From Pictodentalium vernedei (Eukaryota > Mollusca > Scaphopoda > Dentaliida > Dentaliidae), in contig CM062296.1 of NCBI GenBank assembly GCA_031216915.1, positions 144,254,344-144,318,343 of the forward strand: a DNA stretch of 64,000 bases, read 5' to 3'. The position numbers and the translations under genes were made by a program. Below are positions 55,183 through 64,000 of the stretch, piece after piece (the stretch's first letter is position 1; each line of letters begins with the position of its first letter). Below the pieces are notes generated by a model, which saw only the letters and a list, made by a program, of their open reading frames with translations, was not told the origin of the DNA and did not search any database.

Positions 55183-55400
55183 GTGGGAACACCAGGAAGT
55201 GGAGCAGTGCTTGTTTACTGTGGTAGACAAGTTCTGTTTTACTGGCATAATAGGAATCTGTAATCATTGCCTGGCATGTGAGTTCTCTTCAAGTTGGCAG
55301 CCTAGGTATAAATGATTGGCTAAACTTGACTTTATTCTTGTGTTACGGTAAATGATTTAGCAATAGATGCTAAAAGTGATCTTGAGCACCAGTAAATAAC
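55183..55400 (+). mobile_element. Family O retroposon
   Basis: tgtgggaacaccaggaagtg, cttgtttactgtggtagaca, aatgattggctaaacttgac, atttagcaatagatgctaaa, ending gagcaccagtaaataa. Diverged but complete. Confidence 0.68.
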
Positions 55401-55528
55401 TTGTTAAATCAACATGGAAGATTATCTTCAGTAGAATGAGCACCGGGTACTCAAACTCATTTGATTGTTTTGTTAGACATGTAGGTAATATTTTTTGTGT
55501 TCACATTTGTTTTGGTATTTAATCAAAG

Positions 55529-55808
55529 GTTGTGTCCTTGGGCAAGACACTTCACCCCCATTACCCACGTGGGGGCATGGTGACGCTGTGTACTAAGGCG
55601 TACAGCACGTCGATGGTGCACCTGTCTTCAGCCAAAGCTAACCCTGCTTGTGTGGAGTTAGTATGTTGGGGAGCTGACGGTTGCTCACCATTGCTTGGTG
55701 GTTCTCTCCTGGTCCTCCAGCTTCCTCCACTCGTAAAACTGCCGTGGTCATGGTTAGCCATTGTGCAGAAATATGTGACCTTGAACATCAATAAATAAAT
55801 ATAAATAA
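55529..55808 (+). mobile_element. SINE, headless, tail type 1
   Basis: Begins at gttgtgtccttgggcaagac, exactly at the head/body junction. Target duplications atttaaYcaaag at 55517-55528 and 55809-55820 show that it inserted without a head. Tail ttgaacatcaataaataaat. Confidence 0.87.
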
Positions 55809-55971
55809 ATTTAACCAAAGCTTTTTGTTTGCAGCATATTTCTGTGTTAACTGATTGAAAGCTGGAAGCCACTATCATGGCTTTATTAAAAAAGTGCTGA
55901 AAGCCACTTTTGTGGCTTTACAGTGTATGTATTGGCTTGTCTGCTTATGTGAGTGAGTGCACTTGCTTTCT

Positions 55972-56125
55972 TGTGGGAACCCTGAGAAGTGAAACGGTCC
56001 TTGTTTGCTGTGGTAAGCAAGCTGTTTCAGTGGTAAAATAGGACCCAGTAATCAATGCTTTGGGTGGAAGTCTCTAAAATGGGCAACAAGGGTATGAATG
56101 ATTGACTAAACTTGACTTTGACATC
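55972..56125 (+). mobile_element. Family O retroposon, 3' truncated
   Basis: ttgtgggaaccctgagaagt, taaaataggacccagtaatc, aaaatgggcaacaagggtat and tgattgactaaacttgactt; no tail. Confidence 0.65.
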
Positions 56126-56326
56126 GAACGAAACCGGTCAGGCTACACAAGTGCCATAAGTGATAATTCAAGACTCAGGCCCTCTCATACTCTGTTGAGT
56201 AGTTCTTTGTTTGTTCTTTTGATATTTAATCAAAGATTTTCATTCACAGCATTTTCTATGTAAATATTGATTAATTGAAAGATAAAAGTTTATTTGTGAA
56301 TGTATTTCAAGTGTACATATTGGTAT

Positions 56327-56813
56327 ATAACCCTTTACCCAACACACAGAATATCAAAATTTATTATTTTAATTATTGATTTTTAAAATTTAAAAAAAAT
56401 TTTAAAACCATATCATGTGATAAGACCTTTCCAAAGAGGGTTCACATGATATGGTTTTACATGAAATGGTTTTATTGAATTTTTTTTTTAACCCTTTACC
56501 CAATGTAACGACCAAAAAGGGCCAGCATTATTCACAAAAATCACCAATTAATTTTCATTATTTCTTTCATTTTTTGTCTCAAAAGCATAGGTTATGACCC
56601 CTCTTTGGAACAAGCTTGTCGAGCTCGTTCCAATGAGGGGTCATAACCTATGTTTCTGAGACAAAAAATGAAAAAAAAATAGTTATTCAAGACTTTTTTT
56701 TGCAAGTGTTGTCTGCTTTTCATGTTAGGTAAAGGGATAAATTTTTTTTTTTTGACTGCGTAATTTGTAAATAACGCAGGCAGATGCAGCCGATTCGTTA
56801 GATAAAGGGTTAA
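56327..56813 (-). mobile_element. MITE family C, split by MITE B
   Basis: Left half 56327-56487 (accctttacccaacacac..., eroded palindrome accatatcatgtgataaga / cacatgatatggtttta). Right end 56741-56813 (acgcaggcagatgcagccga ttcg..., TTAA at 56810-56813). Confidence 0.8.
56488..56740 (+). mobile_element. MITE family B, nested in MITE C
   Basis: TTAA left, ATAA right. Palindrome cataggttatgacccctctt...ggggtcataacctatg. Inserted in the T-rich half of MITE C. Confidence 0.85.
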
Positions 56814-57650
56814 AATTGCTGCGATCATGCCACCTGACTGCTTTATTTCTATAATCAGGCTTGTCATGGTTAGATGTGCAATTGCGCTTGTCCTCTAGAG
56901 TCCACCTGATTTGAAAATAAGAAGAGTGGCAACAAGCCTGGTTATAAGAGGTCGGACACAGACAAAGTCTGACTCAGTTATGCATATGTCAGATGGCCAG
57001 TTGCTTTTGCCTGTCACTCTATCCGAGGCCAATTTTCATATTTAAGTGGACAGTAATGCGTGGGAATGGTGGGTAAATTATCGCTCACCTCTATTTTTGT
57101 TCATTGAAAGTACAAATCCATAACAGTGTATTTCCCGTCATCATAATACACAACAAACATTTACGAATTCTGTATACCACGTTATAAAAATTCAATGCAA
57201 AACAAAAACATAAAACAAGGATTTTGTAGATGGACACTTTCCCAGTGGATTACTCCCACAACGTATTTAACATACAGTGCTTCCCTTGATTTTAATTTCC
57301 ATATTCACAATTGTCAAAAGCAACCCGAATGCAGTGTTTTCAATTGAAGTACTGTCGTCACACTGACTTATCATATTCTATACACCCTTCAAGGTATGTG
57401 TAAATTCTCTTTAAACTGCTTTGAATAGACTGAAAATTACTGTTTGCGAGTGATGCTAAAACAATGTCTGGCAGGGTCTCTCTGAATGTCCGACAGAAGT
57501 CGGTTTGTACTTGTCATTTTGCCCAGTACCCCCTCGAAAAATTATATCCTGGCTTGAGTGGCAAAACCCGCCTAGAACTTTTGACAGATCCAAGGGATTT
57601 TAAAATTTATGTGTGTACAATAAATCCAATGTAAACATACAAATTATCTT
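56814..57650. other. No recognised feature
   Basis: More than 800 bases with mixed composition and no named repeat. A short inverted pair, ggacacagacaaagtctg, lies near 56954. I found no exon. Confidence 0.4.
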
Positions 57651-58132
57651 TTAACCTCTAACTAATATGCTGCTGGCGGATATATTCCATCCCAGGACAG
57701 GATTTCACCTGTGCCTGAAATAAGTGGTGTTTGGGCACATTTAATCAAATTTTCTCCTGTAAATTGCATAGATTGTTTCACCATTGACTTCTTGAGTTAA
57801 AGTTGGATGAATTTTTCATCAACTCTAGTCATGACTGCTTCACAGCAGCCATGACTAGATTTCATGAAAAATATTTTGAAAATACTCAGTGGTTAACCTT
57901 TTTACCTAACATGAAAAGCAGACGACACTTGCAAAAAAATTCTTGAATAACTAATTTTTTTGTCTCAAAAACATAGGTTATGACCTCTCATTGGAACGTG
58001 CTTGAAGAGCTCATTCCAAAGAGGGGTCATAACCTATGTTTCTGAGACAAAAAAATAATGAAAATTAATTGATTTTTGTAAATAGCGCTGGCCGGTTTTG
58101 ACCGTTACATTGTGTTAGGGGTTAAGAGTTAA
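57651..58132 (+). mobile_element. MITE family A, split by MITE B
   Basis: Left TTAA at 57651, palindrome tcatcaactctagtcatgac / gcagccatgactagatttca. The right end ctcagtgg-TTAA is followed by MITE B, then gagTTAA at 58126-58132. Confidence 0.83.
57893..58125 (-). mobile_element. MITE family B, inserted in the terminus of MITE A
   Basis: TTAA at 57893-57896 and 58122-58125. The target is the TTAA inside the end ggttaagagttaa of MITE A. Palindrome pairs acataggttatgacctctca with its complement. Confidence 0.86.
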
Positions 58133-58299
58133 AGGTCTGAGTTATTTTCCAAACGTTTTACAACACCACACCATGTAAGTATAATGGCTTAGCAGTGATT
58201 TCTAGCCTAGTCTTGGCTGCCTCTAAAGACTCAACTAGAAATCAAAACCAAACCAAGCTAATTTGACTATTGTTCTTGGGATCTCTTCGTAAATGTATG

Positions 58300-58538
58300 T
58301 TAACCTTTAAGGGCCTAATTCCGACTTTGATAACTTTTTAATGCATAGGAACAGGTGCCCCAACATGCATTGTTTAGGTAAACTGAAAACTTGTTTTCTA
58401 CTTACCTTATCAGTTGTTTCTTGGCAATTCTTGGCTGCCTCTGTAGGCAGCCAAGACTTGACTAGAAACAACTGCAAAGCCACTGGACATAGACTTTCAA
58501 AGTATAGCAAAAATATATAAAAATTTCCAGGCACTTAA
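58300..58538 (+). mobile_element. Family G element, best copy
   Basis: TTAA ends (58300-58303, 58535-58538); ends taacctttaagggcctaatt and aatttccaggcacttaa. Hairpin ttcttggctgcctctgtagg-cagccaagact. Confidence 0.75.
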
Positions 58539-59043
58539 CTGGTTGAGTGCTAGAAGCTTGTGAACTGTCTGTGTGTCCATTTGAAACAAATGGTTTCCAG
58601 ATGATAACTCCAGTTTGTTTTGATGTATGACCTTATAATTTTACAATGTTATTACCTCCCATGAAATGCACTCCAAGTACGATTTTCACCATTATGGCAT
58701 TTGCTGTTCCAGAGTTACTCCTCTTGAAATGAGGCAAAATGGTAAAGTGAATTTTGTCTTACTTATGTCGCCAGACGGTGATTTTATCGAAAATGACATA
58801 TTGAAATAATAAACCACAAAACCTGTGATATCTGCCAATGGTATTTTTTTTGGTGCCAAATTTTTGCGCCAAATGCTGTATGTTTGGTGCCAAATGAATC
58901 TTTTTCAGTGCAGTTAGCTCCACTGCCACCCATCACTTTGCCGGATAGAATAAGTGACGAGAATCCATACTGGTCACTAGTCCAATTCCCTCTCAGTGGG
59001 ATAGTTTGATCAGTTTATGCACAAACACAGTAAAACCGTTTGC
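58539..59043. other. No recognised feature
   Basis: Short duplications such as tggtgccaaattt / tggtgccaaatga near 58850-58900 only. No exon recognised. Confidence 0.4.
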
Positions 59044-59287
59044 TTAACCCTTTACCAAATGCAGACGATATCAAAATTTATTATTTTAAATATCATTTTT
59101 TCAAATTTAAAAAAACAATTTCAACAAAACCATATCATGTGACCCCTTGTTGGAACGAGCTCGACGAGCTCGTTCCAACGAGGGGTCACATGATATGGTT
59201 TTGTTGAAATTTTTTGAAAAATAATATTTTTTCAACTGCTGAATTTGCATATTACGCGGGCGTGATGTGGCTGATTCGTTGGGTTAA
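59044..59287 (-). mobile_element. MITE family C
   Basis: TTAA left. A perfect palindrome ggaacgagctcgacgagctc-gttcc with flanks gtgaccccttg / cgaggggtcac. The right terminus is shortened to gttgggttaagg. Confidence 0.85.
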
Positions 59288-59549
59288 GGTTTGGTTTTCC
59301 ATTTTTCTGCAGAAAACAGAACCAAACTGGAAAATCATAAAACCACCCAGCCCTAGTATTACTGTTTGGAAAAGACAGGCTACAGTTGAGTCGTCGGATA
59401 GGGAGCGTCCATACTCAAACATTTTCCTGCAATTTCTGTGAAGGTGTGAACTGATTCTTCATTAGTCAGAAACAGAGTATTCATAGCCAGGTATCTCACA
59501 TTAAATTACTTCCCCTTGTTGACTGAAGGAGAATAACCCAGAAATTTAT

Positions 59550-59690
59550 TGAATAATTAAGAATTTTATATTTTTTGCCTCAAAAACATAGCTCATGACC
59601 CCTCATTGGTACAAGCTCATTCAAAATTTTTAGTTATTCAAGACATTTCCTTTGCAAGTATTGTTTGTAATTAAAGTTGGGTGAAGGGTC
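59550..59690 (-). mobile_element. Old MITE B-like remnant
   Basis: Contains tttgcctcaaaaacatagct, catgacccctcattggtaca-agctcatt, then tagttattcaagacatttc and gttgggtgaagggt; one palindrome arm is missing. Confidence 0.5.
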
Positions 59691-59890
59691 GAATATTTTT
59701 TGTATGTTCTGTAAATATCATGGATAAAATAACATTTAAATTTATCTATATGCAATATTTCTTCATACTTTATTTTTTTTATTTCAATTTACTTTTTCAT
59801 TAAACCTTGACAATTGGATTACATTCTCTAGGTGGTAGGTATCTTAAAAACATATTAAAAATTCCATGTTTTGTTGCAAGCACGGTTAGT

Positions 59891-60103
59891 TTAACCCCCT
59901 ACACACTGATGTCAAAATATCTAAAGTTCAGGGTGCAAATATTTCCCTTAATACAACTGTAAATTTAACCCAATTCAATCTTGTTTGACAGAGCTCAATG
60001 AGCTCTGTCAGACAAGATTGAATTGGTTAAATTCCCAATTGCATTATGGGAAAAATGGCTACTTCAAATCTGAATATTTTGACGTCAGTGTGCAGGGGGT
60101 TAA
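59891..60103 (+). mobile_element. MITE family D, reference copy
   Basis: TTAA at 59891-59894 and 60100-60103. The inverted ends cccctacacactgatgtcaa and tgacgtcagtgtgcaggggg match over about 25 bp. The core ccaattcaatcttgtttgac-agagctcaatgagctctgtc is almost fully palindromic, so nearly the whole 213 bp can fold. Confidence 0.88.
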
Positions 60104-60771
60104 TAATGGCTACTGTATATTAATTTTGTTACAAGCTAAGGGTAGATGAGTATTTTGGGCCACGCTTTATTTCAGCATATTTTATTTGAGTTTTTAACAT
60201 GGACAGATTCAATACATATGTTTTGTTTTCGTTCCACAACATAGCTAGCATACAGAACTGTGATCACACAAGAGACAGAATTTTAATCACACTGTGACTT
60301 GGTCACAATCAGAGTTCACGCTGACTCAAAATGTTTTGTGAAATTTTTGTTTGATCCCAAAATAATTTTTGAGGTGCCAAATGAAAGATTTTAGTGTCAA
60401 ATGGAATCTAATTGTAAATGAGAACAAATTAAAGATGTATCATTCTTTGAATGCTAACTATTACAGATGGCCCCTGGTGCTCAAAATGCAATATTTTAAT
60501 TTAGTATTACCTGGCTCCTTTAGGTATATTACTCCCCCCCCCCCTTCCTCCTCCTCAATACACAAATGATGAAAATATAGATAACAACAAACTAAAAGGC
60601 TATTATTAAAGTTTACAAAATAATTTCATGCTTATTATTTACTCACTTCAAATAAACTAGCAGCAAATAATTTATTATTTTCCCTAAAGATTATAAAAAT
60701 GATTAAGTAAGATAAAAAAAATAAGTAACAAAGAAATGTTTTGATAAGAATCGGATTAAATGGCAAAACCA
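60104..60771. other. No recognised feature; C-run at about 60535-60545
   Basis: AT-rich sequence. A short open frame from 60369 has no recognisable domain. Confidence 0.4.
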
Positions 60772-60851
60772 TTAACCCTTTACCCAACGAATTGGCCACA
60801 TCCACCCGCGTAATATGCAAATTCAGCAGTTGAAAAAATATTATATTTTTA
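60772..60851 (+). mobile_element. MITE family C, left end only
   Basis: TTAA, ccctttacccaacgaattgg...aaattcagcagttgaaaaaa, then unrelated sequence before the palindrome begins. Confidence 0.78.
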
Positions 60852-60990
60852 TACTGTACCAATGACCCAGACATAGCTGGTGCTAACTCTTAAAATATAG
60901 GGCCAAACACAAATTTTGCCCCCCAATCCCCAAAATTTGCATCTAAAATCAAAGAAAACATGTCCTGAAAGGCCCTCCACACCTCGCCCC

Positions 60991-61034
60991 CACTGCGCAT
61001 GCGCAGTGTCAAGGACGTTCCGAAATTGGCGCCA
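60991..61034. promoter_or_regulatory. NRF-1-like palindrome with adjacent E2F-like site
   Basis: CACTGCGCATGCGCAGTG (60991-61008) is a perfect 18-bp palindrome containing the vertebrate NRF-1 consensus TGCGCATGCGCA. TTGGCGCCA follows at 61026-61034, and GCCATTTTG (YY1-like) at 61259-61267. These are CpG-bearing motifs typical of promoters, isolated in AT-rich DNA. No first exon could be identified, so function is inferred only. Confidence 0.4.
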
Positions 61035-61900
61035 TTAATCATTCTAAGTTTGGCCCTTCATCAGTTAACAGCTGACTGATCTTTGTGCTTATAAATCTCA
61101 GTTTAAATGATGCCAGACACATAAATATTAGTGAAATGGTGATTCTAAGGAGGATAGAGAAGGAGGAGAGGAAAAAAATGTGTGACAGAATATTATCAGG
61201 GCTGTAACTTAAAATTTTTTAATGAAATTATGTTAAGTTACCTATTTTCGAGGCAGCAGCCATTTTGTTGTCATTCTGATTATTTAGTTACACTGTTTTT
61301 TAAGTGTTTTCCTCTCTCCCTGTCCTTTAAGTCCCCCCTTGCTATTCTCCCATGCTTTTGGCATAGTTTTTGTAATTATTATTACTAAATTTTCTTGGGA
61401 GTTTTAGCTGAATAACAGAATGAATTCTGTTCTTTCCCCATGTTTACGTCTTCACCTACGGTGGTTAGGTGTTGTGTTCTGCATCTACCATCTGATGTTC
61501 TGCAGTTTCTTCCCTGGAAGTCTCTGTTTTGCATCAGATAGTGTTTTTTTTTGGTAACTGATTTCGGGCCTGGGTGCCTGGAGTCTTATTTTAGTGTTTT
61601 TACACTCATTGTTTACATTTTCAATAGCCCTCTGTGTGAGGGGGGGATTTCTAAAAAATAATATCTTGATGTTATTTTAATCATAACTAGATACATTATT
61701 ATTGTTCGTAAGTGTTGAATAAATTGTTTAAAATATTTTTAAAATTTTTGTCCACACTTAGGCTTGGGATCCATTGGGGCTCAACGTTACTTTTCAGAAA
61801 CTTGGGCTGTTCTGAAAAAATATTTTTTCAAAATATTTTGATTTCAATTATTTTTTCTATATTAATGGATCATATTATTGTTATGTATTTTGATTGCCAG
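61035..61900. other. Unassigned DNA downstream of the NRF-1-like palindrome
   Basis: No MITE, SINE or cassette recognised. Purine-rich aaggaggatagagaaggagg near 61148. Short open frames lack domains. Confidence 0.4.
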
Positions 61901-62027
61901 GGGTTAGTGCGAGTACCAGGACTTGTTTTCTTTTCACATTGAAAGGATATTGATCAATTGTTTTAAGAGGAAGTCTTCCTCTGACTTTATTATCATTCTA
62001 TATGTGGTCAGTGTACTCGCATTAACT
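61901..62027. repeat. Inverted-repeat element (gttagtgcgagtac)
   Basis: gttagtgcgagtac near 61902 is matched by gtactcgcattaac near 62013 (13 of 14). The interior has a gaggaagtcttcctc hairpin. Possibly a small MITE just left of the GC-rich block. Confidence 0.5.
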
Positions 62028-62181
62028 CCTGTTCTGTATCGTATGATTTCGATGACAATATGGGAAGCGTATGTCACGGTATGTTATTGGGGATTTGGAC
62101 ACTCCGGTCCTTTCCCCGCAGGGTCACTCTACTTTATCAATTTCTATTTCAGACAATCAAGATTAGGGTGATGCATCCGTG

Positions 62182-63160
62182 ATGTCTTCCAACAGTGTGC
62201 CTCCGTCGTCACAATTAATGAAGGGCTAGCGGAAAAGTGCTCATGTAAATATGCCAATTGCCTAAGAGGACCCTAGTAGGTTCGACGGCCTTTGACGTCC
62301 GCTAGCTCGCCCGGTGTAGCGTCCATTCACCGAATGGTTCGGCAGCCGGGTTCGTCCGTTGCGGTCTAGAATGAATTTTGGGGTGATGCGAGCACTATAA
62401 ATTAACTTAATGCACACCCAGTGACGGCGGATCGGAGGGAGAACGGAGGAAGCCTTTTAGTCCGGTTCATAGCTTGTTCCGGTCCATCCGGACGGCAAGC
62501 GAGAGAGGCCCCTCTCTCGTTCAACAACATCTGGCCCCAGATGTTGTGGTACAAAATGTGTCGCAAGCGGAGCATACGTCTGTCGCTCGGGACGCTCCGT
62601 TGTATAGGCAGTCCGCGGAGACTGCTAAGGCTTCCTCTTCTCGTCAGCGCACACGACCGCACCTTGGCTGCGTGACCGCCGATATATTACCAGCTTCGCC
62701 GATCAAGGATTCTTCGGCGACCAGGTCACACCATCCGGTAGCCAGGGACACGAGGCCTGCAGACTCCGGACGTTCGCATAGGAAGTGTGCGGGAGTCAAC
62801 GTACACGGAGCCTCCGGCGGCAATGCATCGTAAGACCGCTACTGCACAGGCCTCGGGAACAGACGTGCTTTCCTTAATAGCACAGTTTATCGCAGCATCC
62901 CAGCATCAACTGAATCTGTCGCATATATTTTATCCGACGATGTTGGGTCGGGACGCTCCGCGGAAGCGGGTACGGACATCCGAAAGTTTCATCCGGTCCG
63001 ACGGGATACCGAAAGGGATTCGGAGGATTTCGAGCTTTCCCTTTCGGAACAACATATGCTGTTGTGTATGTCATCTGACTTGGTCTTCTACAGCTTCTTT
63101 CGTCGGACCAGAATGCTGCGATGCCGGATAAGAAACTGATAGCGTCGGTGGACTTAGAAA
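62182..63160 (+). mobile_element. GC-rich repeat copy 1 with decayed protein-like frames (retroelement?)
   Basis: Composition changes sharply to GC-rich. A leader (gtgtgcctccgtcgtcacaa, aatggttcggcagccgggtt, gtgatgcgagcact) precedes fragments of coding-like sequence: SERGPSLVQQH, VARDAPLYRQSAE, TEPPAAMHRKTATAQAS, GTDVLSLIAQF, and in other frames DSEDFELSLSEQHM and PDKKLIASVDLEIF. At least two frameshifts are needed. The leader has hairpins gcgagagagg/cctctctcg and caacatctgg/ccagatgttg. No RT, integrase or LTR is visible, so the class is unresolved. Confidence 0.55.
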
Positions 63161-63306
63161 TTTTTGGTTCGGTTCAGGGACATCGTCCCTCAGTTCCGAC
63201 ATAGTCCAATAATGTCACACAAACTTTCGAATTATTGCACGACACTATATATATTATTATTTTATGCTTGCTAACCAAGCATTTCTGGTTTCTTGTTCGA
63301 AGAGTT

Positions 63307-64000
63307 ATGGAGATGTCTTTCAAAAGTGTGCCTCTGTCATCATAGTTAATGAAGCTAGCGGCATTAAGTGCTCATGGAATATGTCTATTGCCTACGGAGT
63401 GACATTCGCTAGCTCACCCGATGTAGCGTACATTCATCGAATGGTTCGGCTGCCGGGTTCGTCCAGTGCGGTCTAGGAAGGAGATTTGGGTGATGCGAGC
63501 ACTTTAATTACTTTAGTACTCACCCAGTGACGGCAGATTGAGGACAGATCGGAGGAAGCCTGTTAGTCCGGTTCCTGGCTTGTCCAGGTCCGTCCGGGCT
63601 GTGAGCGAGAGAGGTCCCTCTCTCGTCCAACAACATAGGGGACCGCATGTTGTGGTTCAGATATTTTACATTCGGAGCATATGTCCGTCGGTCGGGACGC
63701 TCCGTTATATTGACAGTCCGAGAGACTGTCCTTGATGCTTCCTCATCCTCACAGCAGGGCACACGACCGCACATTGGCTACGTGACCTCGAGTATCCGAT
63801 CAGTTTCGGCATTCAGTGATTCCACGGCGAATAGGTCGCGCCATCCGGTAGCCAAGGGACACGAGGCCTATACACTCCGTTCGCTCGCATATTGGTAGTA
63901 TGCACGGGGTAACGATCACGGAGCTTCCAGCGGCAATTCATCGTAAGACCGCTTCTCCTCAGGCCTCAGTGACGGACGTGCTATCCGAGTTAGCACAGTT
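63307..64000 (+). mobile_element. GC-rich repeat copy 2, runs off the window
   Basis: Direct repeat of copy 1, offset by about 1,108 bases (gtgatgcgagcact at 63490 against 62382). Protein-like pieces recur with conservative changes: VSERGPSLVQQH, GRDAPLY, IHRKTASPQASVTDVLSELA. Interrupted by stops and shifts. It continues past 64000. Confidence 0.6.

Noticed and set aside
62402..62675. Overlapping open frames on both strands as host genes
   Set aside because: High GC lowers stop frequency in all frames; only one strand shows peptide similarity between the two direct copies, and that is broken by shifts.

Overview
The window reads as AT-rich nuclear DNA of an invertebrate animal, most likely a mollusc. 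The grounds are exons of an animal secretion gene with spliceosomal junctions, tRNA- and 5S-rRNA-headed SINEs, and cassettes with minisatellite cores that resemble the Helentron/pearl-type elements of bivalves. The species cannot be named from the sequence. Nothing looks bacterial, and there is no CRISPR array or operon.

The only host gene I can support is on the + strand: three consecutive exons of a CADPS/CAPS orthologue (calcium-dependent activator protein for secretion) at 17741-17842, 19492-19555 and 25243-25366. They join in frame to about 96 residues of the MUN/MHD1 region. No neighbouring exons were recognised, so the flanking introns appear to span at least 17.7 kb upstream and 38.6 kb downstream. 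If so, nearly everything else in the window is intronic.

That intronic DNA is densely packed with mobile elements. (1) Short palindromic TTAA-flanked elements, piggyBac-like MITEs, fall in several families, here called A-E and G. B and C share terminal bases and a palindrome core inside different outer arms. (2) A modular SINE superfamily has one conserved body joined to tRNA-like or 5S-like heads and to two different 3' tails; a further family (O) has an unrelated head on one of those tails. (3) Six cassettes have subterminal inverted repeats, a 3' hairpin and tandem-repeat cores (Helentron-associated type). Two of them carry a four-unit higher-order repeat. (4) hAT-like elements have 8-bp target duplications (27385-28431, 47822-48399 and the pair 46621-46873 / 49947-50199). 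(5) A 1.6-kb Tc1-type DD34E transposon at 28521-30127 carries a broken transposase. (6) Pogo-like TA-flanked elements occur at about 14.5, 15.6, 44.8 and 47 kb. (7) Larger palindromic composites (F, H, I, N, P) remain unclassified.

Layout: 0-16 kb mixed repeats and the first two cassettes; 16-25.4 kb minisatellite, CADPS exons and a third cassette; 26-31.7 kb nested hAT, MITE, Tc1 and SINE copies; 32.6-40.4 kb two sister cassettes with higher-order arrays; 41-60 kb palindromic composites, SINEs, hAT MITEs and a fourth minisatellite cassette pair; 61-62 kb little recognisable except a CpG-containing NRF-1-like palindrome; 62.2-64 kb a GC-rich sequence in two direct copies with decayed protein-like frames, probably a retroelement, running off the end. 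Many elements are nested, which gives a readable relative chronology.
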